From assembly GCA_041674865.1 (NCBI GenBank), contig JBAYUX010000043.1, positions 1 to 10,462 of the forward strand: DNA of 10,462 nucleotides, given 5' to 3'. The notes under the pieces are model-generated. The model saw only the letters and a program-made list of their open reading frames with translations, did no database searches and was not told the origin of the DNA. The translations under genes and the position numbers were made by a program. This stretch comes from CALREA01 sp041674865. GTDB lineage: Bacteria > Patescibacteriota > Gracilibacteria > UBA1369 > UBA12463. Shown piece by piece: positions 1-4,589 of the stretch (the first letter of the stretch is position 1; each line of letters opens with the position of its first letter).

Positions 1-91
1 AGATAAACCATTTTGTAGTTATATATGAGCCGTCGTCTTTCATATCTTTTTTACCATAGAAAGTCGCGCCGATGCCGTTTACTGATTGCAT
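1..91 (-). CDS. N-terminal part of a small conserved protein, cut by the window edge
   Basis: Reading from an ATG at 91 down to the window edge gives 30 codons: MQSVNGIGATFYGKKD, then MKDDGSYITTKWFI. The pattern 'GIGxTFYGKxD...DGSYITTKWF' is one I associate with small bacterial proteins that continue into a hydrophobic segment; that is recall, not a search. Function is unknown. No Shine-Dalgarno is visible in the AT-rich 28 nt upstream. A possible -10 (TATAGT, minus strand 134-129) lies inside the palindrome at 128-154 and would give a ~30-nt leader. The downstream part, and hence any membrane segment, lies outside the window. Confidence 0.7.
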   Translation of the reverse strand, partial: MQSVNGIGATFYGKKDMKDDGSYITTKWFI

Positions 92-127
92 ATTGGTTAA
101 ATAAATTTTTTACGTCACCTAACTCGA

Positions 128-154
128 TACTATACGAAAATATTTCGTATAGTA
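128..154. repeat. 27-bp near-perfect palindrome (12-bp arms, 3-nt centre)
   Basis: Arms TACTATACGAAA (128-139) and TTTCGTATAGTA (143-154) are exact inverse complements around ATA. It can be read as 11-5-11, close to the two-arm layout of Xer/dif-type sites, or as an operator for a dimeric repressor controlling the gene at 1-91. A complete tyrosine recombinase lies ~0.9 kb away. The right arm is echoed by TTCGTATAATAAGC at 310-323 in the next repeat unit. Function unknown. Confidence 0.55.
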
Positions 155-178
155 AGCAGATTTGGGGTGGATAGGCGG

Positions 179-196
179 ATTTTAGCTTTGAATATA
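179..196. repeat. Recurrent ATTTTAGCTTTGAATATA motif, copy 1
   Basis: This 18-nt sequence is identical to 7966-7983 and closely related to 345-358 and 5981-5997. Here it ends 11 nt before the -35 of small-RNA unit A. The core AAGCT with flanking TTCA/TRAA is partly symmetrical, as a dimer-binding operator would be. No regulator is identified. Confidence 0.5.
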
Positions 197-207
197 AAAG
201 GTAAATG

Positions 208-236
208 TTGCATATTGGCTTTTGGATTGATATTCT
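208..236 (+). promoter_or_regulatory. Promoter of small RNA A: TTGCAT-17-TATTCT
   Basis: TTGCAT (208-213) and TATTCT (231-236) are separated by exactly 17 nt. Transcription would start near 243-245, right at the base of the hairpin. The paralogous unit B has the same geometry, and the shared arrangement supports it more than either hexamer alone. Confidence 0.5.
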
Positions 237-244
237 TGCGTTAG

Positions 245-300
245 AAAGATCTCCGGCCGTGGTTTTCGTACCACAAATTAGCGGGGGATCTTTTTATATT
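245..300 (+). ncRNA. Hairpin RNA A, stand-alone, ends in U-tract
   Basis: The outer stem pairs AAAGATCTCC (245-254) with GGGGATCTTT (284-293), 10 bp with one G-U. The inner stem is GTGGT (259-263) with ACCAC (270-274) and a TTTCGT loop. Between them is an asymmetric internal loop, GGCC on the 5' side and AAATTAGCG on the 3' side, followed by TTTTT (291-295). The loop and inner stem are nearly identical in copy B while the outer stem differs by compensating changes, the mark of a selected RNA fold. With its own promoter it would be a ~50-nt RNA made almost wholly of this hairpin. No open reading frame follows on this strand, so it is not an obvious riboswitch. A plain intrinsic terminator is the main alternative. 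I do not recognise the family. Confidence 0.55.
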
Positions 301-344
301 TTTGAATACTTCGTATAATAAGCGGGATACAGATCATATGCGAA

Positions 345-358
345 ATTTAGCTTTGGAT
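345..358. repeat. Recurrent ATTTAGCTTTGGAT motif, copy 2
   Basis: A diverged copy of the element at 179-196, in the equivalent place of repeat unit B, 23 nt upstream of its -35. Confidence 0.4.
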
Positions 359-381
359 TGCGGGAATCTGGGAATAATTTT

Positions 382-410
382 TTGCGTCACCGTTTTATTA
401 TTGATATAAT
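382..410 (+). promoter_or_regulatory. Promoter of small RNA B: TTGCGT-17-TATAAT
   Basis: A perfect -10 (TATAAT, 405-410) lies 17 nt after TTGCGT (382-387). The start would fall near 417-419, the base of hairpin B. This is the stronger of the two small-RNA promoters. Confidence 0.6.
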
Positions 411-418
411 GGGTTCAT

Positions 419-475
419 AAAAGGTCCTCGGCCAGTGGTTTTCGTACCACACATTAGCGGAGGCCTTTTTTTATA
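419..475 (+). ncRNA. Hairpin RNA B, paralog of RNA A, ends in U-tract
   Basis: The outer stem pairs AAAAGG+CCTC (419-424, 426-429, with bulged T425) with GAGGCCTTTT (460-469). The inner stem is GTGGT (435-439)/ACCAC (446-450) with the same TTTCGT loop. The internal loop is GGCCA (430-434) opposite ACATTAGCG (451-459). TTTTTTT (466-472) follows, so the RNA ends next to the stop codon of the convergent gene at 476. Compared with copy A the outer stem has different bases on both sides but still pairs, while the core carries only one insertion and two substitutions over ~30 nt. On the opposite strand the hairpin could also terminate the 476-886 gene (ends CCTTTT), so a bidirectional terminator role is possible. 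Confidence 0.6.
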
Positions 476-886
476 TTATTCTGGAAAAATAGAGATAAAA
501 TATTTTTGTCCGGACTTCTTGTGTTCTTTAATCTGAACAATGAATGCACAACCTTCGTTTGTTTTTCCGTAGAATCTATAGAGTGTTTCATTCTTATTAT
601 TGGGATTATCAACTGATACTGGCTGGAGTCTAGTGTTCTTTAGGAGCTCAATTGCTGCCTCATAGAATTGTATCCGTCTTATTCTGTCTCTTCGATTTTG
701 CTTCGCATAGAGATGTCCCCAAAAATAATCGAGAAATATTTTATCTTTCTTGAAATATGCTGAACGTATATATGGCTTTCTCTTACTCTTCTTTTTAATG
801 GCATCAAAGAGTTTTTCTGCCTTTTTTCGCATTTCGTTGAAGTTTGATCCTGTGATTTTTTCTGCCCTTGTTTGGTAGTACTGCAT
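476..886 (-). CDS. Small basic protein, unknown function (possible RelE/BECR-like nuclease fold)
   Basis: 136 aa, rich in Lys/Arg, with no signal peptide or membrane segment. The N-terminal half is basic and probably helical (residues ~15-38). Recognisable blocks are KPYIRSAYFKKDKIFLDYFW (37-56) and, at the C-terminus, LYRFYGKT...FIVQIKE...KYFISIFP. The closing beta-strand-like blocks resemble those of small phage/mobile-element nuclease-like proteins of the barnase-EndoU-ColicinE5-RelE group. I recall similar proteins from Patescibacteria but cannot confirm it, and no catalytic residues can be assigned. The ATG at 886 has a -10 box (TAGAAT, 898-893) just 6 nt upstream, implying a leaderless mRNA. 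Convergent with the hairpin RNAs and near a recombinase gene, so it may be accessory DNA. Confidence 0.75.
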   Translation of the reverse strand: MQYYQTRAEKITGSNFNEMRKKAEKLFDAIKKKSKRKPYIRSAYFKKDKIFLDYFWGHLYAKQNRRDRIRRIQFYEAAIELLKNTRLQPVSVDNPNNKNETLYRFYGKTNEGCAFIVQIKEHKKSGQKYFISIFPE

Positions 887-892
887 TTTTGA

Positions 893-921
893 ATTCTACC
901 ACGAAATTTTGTCTTTATGAA
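893..921 (-). promoter_or_regulatory. Promoter of the 136-aa gene: TTCATA-17-TAGAAT
   Basis: Minus strand: TTCATA (921-916), 17 nt, TAGAAT (898-893), then 6 nt to the ATG at 886. The expected start is at or within a base of the A of the ATG. The -35 matches consensus at 4 of 6 positions. Confidence 0.5.
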
Positions 922-1038
922 GCCATTTTATTGAGATTGCCTGTCAGGATTTGTTCATGTTTTTGTAAGAATTATTTCATGATTTTTTTAGGAAAATGTT
1001 AGGAAAAGCTTAAGAATTGGTAAGGCGGGAGGGGTAGG

Positions 1039-1878
1039 TTGATTGGTATGGAGGAGATAAAGACGGTGTCATTTTGGATAGAACAATTGAGGAGTGAGTT
1101 ACGAGTTCGTGGATATAGTTCGCGGACGGTGGTGAGTTATGTGCGGTGTGTTGAGGAGTTTTTGAAGTATGTCGGGAGTGATACCGGGAAGGTGAGGCGA
1201 GAGGAGGTGATGAAATTTTTGTTGATGAAAAGGGACAAGGGGTATGCGTCGCAAACTATTAATCTGTATCTAAATGCGATTCAGTTTTTGTATCGGCATA
1301 TTCTGAAGTTGGGAGGTGGGCTTGGTATTCGCTATTCTAAGCGAAACAGGAAGCTGCCCGTGGTACTTTCTCGGGATGAGATTCGTCGGATTATTGAGGG
1401 CATTGGAAATCAAAAGCATCGACTTTTGGTGGAGCTGGCGTATGGGGCGGGGCTGCGAGTAAGTGAGGTGGTTGCGCTACGGGTTCGAGATGTTGAGCTC
1501 GGGAACTTAAGACTATGGGTGAGAAATGGAAAAGGCGGGAAGGATCGTATGACTATTTTTTCTGAGAAAATTGTTGGCGGATTGAGAGCGAGGGTTGCGG
1601 GACGCGATGGTTCGGATTTTCTTTTTGAGAGTGAGCGAGGAGGGAGACTAACGACAAGGACGGCGCAGAAGATTTTTGAGACTGCGTTGCGGCGGGCGGG
1701 GATTACAAAAGGCGCGACGTTTCATTCTTTGAGGCATAGTTTTGCAACGCATCTGCTCGAGAATGGCGTGGATATTCGATATATTCAGGCGCTACTTGGC
1801 CACGAAAATATTCGTACGACACAGCGGTATACGCAGGTTGCGAGTTCGATGATTGCGACTATTCGGAGTCCGTACTAG
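1039..1878 (+). CDS. Tyrosine recombinase, XerC/XerD family
   Basis: 279 aa. The N-terminal SAM-like core-binding domain covers ~8-90 and the catalytic domain ~105-275. All catalytic residues are visible: R140 (GAGLRVSE), K165 (NGKGGKDR), H229-x-x-R232 (HSLRHSFATH), H255 (LLGHENIRTT) and nucleophile Y264 (QRYTQV). It should cut and rejoin DNA through a phosphotyrosine, either resolving chromosome dimers at a dif site or integrating a mobile element. At ~280 aa it is slightly shorter than E. coli XerC/D (298 aa) and resembles compact single-Xer forms. A GGGAGGGG run (1027-1034) fits a TTG start at 1039 better (6 nt from GGAGG) than the ATG at 1048 (15 nt). It is the only gene here with a clear Shine-Dalgarno. 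Codons are strikingly G-ending (GTG, GAG, GGG, TTG), unlike argH. Confidence 0.93.
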   Translation: MIGMEEIKTVSFWIEQLRSELRVRGYSSRTVVSYVRCVEEFLKYVGSDTGKVRREEVMKFLLMKRDKGYASQTINLYLNAIQFLYRHILKLGGGLGIRYSKRNRKLPVVLSRDEIRRIIEGIGNQKHRLLVELAYGAGLRVSEVVALRVRDVELGNLRLWVRNGKGGKDRMTIFSEKIVGGLRARVAGRDGSDFLFESERGGRLTTRTAQKIFETALRRAGITKGATFHSLRHSFATHLLENGVDIRYIQALLGHENIRTTQRYTQVASSMIATIRSPY

Positions 1879-1908
1879 GTTGATTTTGAACCCTGTGAAA
1901 GAGGAAAT

Positions 1909-1936
1909 TTGACTGCTGGTTTGATTGGGATATACT
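1909..1936 (+). promoter_or_regulatory. Promoter of the argG leader: TTGACT-16-TATACT
   Basis: TTGACT (1909-1914) and TATACT (1931-1936) are separated by 16 nt, each one mismatch from consensus. The start near 1943 would give a ~200-nt untranslated leader before argG, unusually long for this window. Confidence 0.6.
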
Positions 1937-1961
1937 GGAGTTACTTTAAACGCATGTGATT

Positions 1962-2081
1962 ATGGCTCTTGCAGCCGAAATCAATTCTGAAATTTTTGTG
2001 GTCGAAAGTGGAATATACTCCCACTTCGATGCTGTTGCGTGCATATTCAATACAACTCACCGCCAGAACCGCCGCGGGTAA
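1962..2081 (+). CDS. 39-aa ORF in the argG leader, possible Arg-sensing leader peptide
   Basis: ATG (1962) to TAA (2079) encodes MALAAEINSEIFVVESGIYS followed by HFDAVACIFNTTHRQNRRG. Three of the last six residues are arginine, all CGC codons (R34, R37, R38), a feature of peptides that sense arginyl-tRNA by ribosome stalling. The ORF starts ~19 nt after the predicted transcript start and its stop codon lies in the loop of a GC hairpin (2074-2087). A start-stop (ATGTGA) precedes it at 1954. I do not recognise the peptide in any known family. Its placement before argG suggests control of arginine synthesis, but translation is not shown by sequence alone. Confidence 0.4.
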   Translation: MALAAEINSEIFVVESGIYSHFDAVACIFNTTHRQNRRG

Positions 2082-2107
2082 CCCCGCACATATACTGAAT
2101 GTTTTTT
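2001..2107 (+). promoter_or_regulatory. Structured part of the argG leader (two hairpins, U-run)
   Basis: Hairpin 1 pairs GTCGAA (2001-2006) plus GTGG (2008-2011) with CCAC (2021-2024) plus TTCGAT (2025-2030), one bulged A, 9-nt loop. Hairpin 2 pairs GCGGG (2074-2078) with CCCGC (2083-2087) around TAAC, which holds the leader-ORF stop. GCGG (2074-2077) can alternatively pair with CCGC at 2060-2063, so two exclusive folds exist. T6 at 2102-2107 is 14 nt past hairpin 2, too far for a classic intrinsic terminator. It matches no riboswitch I know. Confidence 0.4.
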
Positions 2108-2144
2108 AGTTTTGGTGTTTTTATTTTTACTTAATCTTTTTTAT

Positions 2145-3362
2145 ATGAAAAAAGTTGTTCTCGCCTATTCGGGCGGGCTGGATACGTCGATTATTACCAA
2201 GTGGCTTGTGGATCAGGGTTACGCTGTGATCTGTTGCATGCTTGACCTGGGGCAGAAGGTGGAAAATCTTGAGGAGCTGAAGGCGAAGGCGCTGAAGTGT
2301 GGTGCGATGAAAGTTGTGGCGATTGACGTGAAAGAAGAGTTTGTACGGGATTATGTGATTCCGGCGATGCAGTGGAATGCGAAATATGAGGGAGAATATT
2401 TATTGGGGACGTCGTTAGCGCGACCTTTGATTGCAAAGAAACAGATCGAGCTTGCTATAGCCGAAGGTGCTGAGTATGTAGCTCATGGAGCCACGGGAAA
2501 GGGGAATGATCAGGTTCGATTTGAGATGGCGTACTATGCACTCAAGCCGGACGTGAAAATTATTGCTCCGTGGAAGGATGAGAAATTTTTGGCGCAATTT
2601 CCTGGACGACAGGAGATGATCGCGTATGCGGAGGTGAATGGGATCCCAGTGAAGGCGACTGCTGCGCAACCGTGGTCGTCGGATGAGAATCTTATGCATA
2701 TTAGTTTCGAGGCTGGTATGCTCGAAGACCCCTCTGTTAAGCCACTTCCGGAGATGTTTGAACTGAGCGTTGATCCAAAAAATGCACCTGATGCTTCGAC
2801 GGAGGTGATTATTAATTTCGTCGCTGGCGTGCCGGTCGCGGTGAATGGAAAAATGATGGGGTGTTCAGAATTATTAACGGAATTAAATAAAATTGGTGGT
2901 GCAAATGGTGTGGGTAGACTCGATATGGTGGAGAATCGATTTGTTGGTATGAAGTCGAGAGGCGTCTATGAAACGCCGGGTGCGACGATCTTGTGGCAGG
3001 CGCATAAGGCGGTTGAGAGCTTGAGTATGGATCGAGATTTGATGCACTTACGAGACAGCCTGATGCCTGGGTTTGCCGAGATGGTGTATTACGGATTTTG
3101 GTTCTGTGACAAGATAAAAGCGCTTCGTGCGTTTTGCGTAGAGTCGCAGAAATATGTGACTGGAAGCGCAACTCTGGAGCTTTATAAAGGCAATGTCATG
3201 ACTATTGGACGTGAGTCTGTCAATTCTTTGTATGATATGAAAATCGCTTCGATGGATAACGATGGTGGCGCGTATAATCAAAAGGACGCGATCGGGTTTA
3301 TTCGATTGCAAGCACTTCCGCAGAGAGTCCAGGCGGTGAAGCGAGGTGGCGCGCAGTTGTAA
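2145..3362 (+). CDS. argG: Argininosuccinate synthase
   Basis: 405 aa from the ATG at 2145 (family ~400). It joins citrulline and aspartate using ATP (to AMP + PPi) to make argininosuccinate, the penultimate step of arginine synthesis. Visible motifs are the PP-loop AYSGGLDTS (7-15), YEGEYLLGTSLARP (81-94), the HGATGKGNDQVRFE block (114-127) with citrulline/aspartate contacts, PWSSDENLMHISFEAG (176-191), and VGRLDMVENRFVGMKSRG. The ENLMHIS(F/Y)EAG form and the 'PWK...FPGR' block resemble the branch that includes human ASS1 more than the E. coli long form. An upstream TTG at 2112 is in frame but adds an unconserved, hydrophobic, AT-coded stretch, so the ATG before KKVVLAYSGG is preferred. No Shine-Dalgarno is present. 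Codons are G-ending, as in the recombinase gene. Followed 29 bp later by argH. Confidence 0.96.
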   Translation: MKKVVLAYSGGLDTSIITKWLVDQGYAVICCMLDLGQKVENLEELKAKALKCGAMKVVAIDVKEEFVRDYVIPAMQWNAKYEGEYLLGTSLARPLIAKKQIELAIAEGAEYVAHGATGKGNDQVRFEMAYYALKPDVKIIAPWKDEKFLAQFPGRQEMIAYAEVNGIPVKATAAQPWSSDENLMHISFEAGMLEDPSVKPLPEMFELSVDPKNAPDASTEVIINFVAGVPVAVNGKMMGCSELLTELNKIGGANGVGRLDMVENRFVGMKSRGVYETPGATILWQAHKAVESLSMDRDLMHLRDSLMPGFAEMVYYGFWFCDKIKALRAFCVESQKYVTGSATLELYKGNVMTIGRESVNSLYDMKIASMDNDGGAYNQKDAIGFIRLQALPQRVQAVKRGGAQL

Positions 3363-3391
3363 ATTTTTATTAGAATTTTATTTTTATATAT

Positions 3392-4582
3392 ATGAAAAAA
3401 TTATGGCAGAAGAGTGATAATCACATTATCGATACGAATATCGAGTCGTACACGATTGGAAATGACTACCTGCTCGATATGGATCTTGTATCCTATGATA
3501 TTCAAGGGTCGCGTGCACATGCACGTGGCCTTCAAAAAATTGGCATCTTGACTCCTCATGAACTCATATTGCTCGAAAATGGCCTGGATGTAATTCTCGA
3601 ACTCTGGAAAAAGGGAGAGTTTGTGATCGCGCGTGAACAGGAAGATATGCACACCGCGATCGAGGATTTTCTCACTACTACATGTGGCGAAGTTGGAAAG
3701 AAAATTCATACGGGTCGGTCAAGAAATGATCAGATTCTCGTGGCCTTAAGGCTCTTTTCGCTTGATAAGCTGAAAGCTGTTTTTTCGCTTTTTGAAGGTC
3801 TTATTCAGGCATTCGATATCGCAGCAAAAAAGTACACATCTTTCAACATGCCAGGCTATACCCATATGCAACGTGCCATGCCGACGACGGTTGAAGTGTG
3901 GCTGGGTGCGTATCATGATGCCCTCATTGATGATGTGATTTTTTTGAAGTCGGTAGGCGAAATTCTCAATCAAAATCCACTCGGCTCCGCGGCGGGATAT
4001 GGTGAAAATATTCTTGGCATAGATCGTGAATTTACCGCTAAAGAACTTGGTTTTCTAAATGTTCAGAAAAATCCAATCTATTGCGCCATGTCGAGAGGGA
4101 AGTTTGAACTGATGATGATGCAGGCGCTCTCGCAGATCATGATGGATCTCGGAAAGTTTGCCTCAGACCTCCTTCTTTTCACTACAAAAGAATTTAGATT
4201 TTTCGATCTTCCGGAGTCATTCAAAACTGGATCGAGTATCATGCCGCAGAAGAAAAATTTCGATGTGCTTGAACTAATGCGTGGGAATGTCGCGATTTTT
4301 AATGGCTACGTTTCTCAAATTCAGGAGCTTATTAAGAATCTTCCTCTTGGCTATAACCGTGACTTTCAGCTTATGAAGGAGCCATTTCTCAAAGGTGTGA
4401 AGTTGGCCATTGACACAATCACCATTGCCGAAAAAGTCGCGTCCAATTTACAAGTGAATCGCGAAATACTTGAGCAGGCTTGTACGCCAGACCTTTATGC
4501 GACAGATGAAGCATACCGACTCGTCAAAAACGGCATGCCATTTCGAGATGCGTATCGAGAGATTGGGAAGCAATATCAATAA
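3392..4582 (+). CDS. argH: Argininosuccinate lyase, short C-terminus
   Basis: 396 aa. It splits argininosuccinate into arginine and fumarate and acts as a homotetramer of the fumarase/aspartase superfamily. Motifs are HTGRSRND (106-113), GYTHMQRAMP (155-164, general-base region with H158), and the superfamily signature GSSIMPQKKN (280-289) with the catalytic-loop Ser pair 281-282. The usual Pro after KKN is Phe290. It ends at ...GMPFRDAYREIGKQYQ, whereas common ArgH proteins run ~450-460 aa, so ~50 C-terminal residues are missing. The core active-site regions remain. Reading past the stop gives the antisense of the next gene, so no frameshifted tail is visible. 29 bp after argG with no intervening terminator, so likely co-transcribed. 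It uses many C-ending codons (ATC, CTC, GGC), unlike argG. Confidence 0.94.
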   Translation: MKKLWQKSDNHIIDTNIESYTIGNDYLLDMDLVSYDIQGSRAHARGLQKIGILTPHELILLENGLDVILELWKKGEFVIAREQEDMHTAIEDFLTTTCGEVGKKIHTGRSRNDQILVALRLFSLDKLKAVFSLFEGLIQAFDIAAKKYTSFNMPGYTHMQRAMPTTVEVWLGAYHDALIDDVIFLKSVGEILNQNPLGSAAGYGENILGIDREFTAKELGFLNVQKNPIYCAMSRGKFELMMMQALSQIMMDLGKFASDLLLFTTKEFRFFDLPESFKTGSSIMPQKKNFDVLELMRGNVAIFNGYVSQIQELIKNLPLGYNRDFQLMKEPFLKGVKLAIDTITIAEKVASNLQVNREILEQACTPDLYATDEAYRLVKNGMPFRDAYREIGKQYQ

Positions 4583-4589
4583 AATAGAT

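Larger units (their letters stand above)
144..475 (+). repeat. Two diverged tandem copies of a ~170-bp unit
   Basis: Unit A (144-300) and unit B (310-475) share the same order of blocks: TTCGTATA(G/A)TAAGC at 144/310, ATTT(T)AGCTTTG(A/G)AT at 179/345, a promoter at 208-236/382-410, and a hairpin core with U-tract at 245/419. Offsets are 166 to 175 bp. Sequence between blocks has diverged. This occupies a stretch with no protein-coding gene (92-475). A TTTTTTACGTCACC segment at 106-119 resembles TTTTTTGCGTCACC at 378-391 of unit B and may be the remnant of a third promoter. Confidence 0.7.

Noticed and set aside
308..319. Twelve bases (ACTTCGTATAAT) equal to part of loxP
   Set aside because: No partner arm in inverted orientation at the right distance; a chance AT-rich match that is better explained as part of the local repeat unit.
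245..475. CRISPR array or integron attC sites, because of two similar hairpins near a tyrosine recombinase
   Set aside because: There are only two copies ~174 bp apart with diverged non-spacer sequence between them, and the attC core boxes (GTTRRRY/RYYYAAC) are absent at the hairpin ends.
2112..2144. Upstream TTG start for argG
   Set aside because: It adds 11 hydrophobic residues coded by a T-rich leader; the family begins at MKKVVLAYSGG.
1943..2145. T-box or known riboswitch before argG
   Set aside because: No T-box TGGNACCGCG-like sequence, no specifier loop layout and no recognisable aptamer core.
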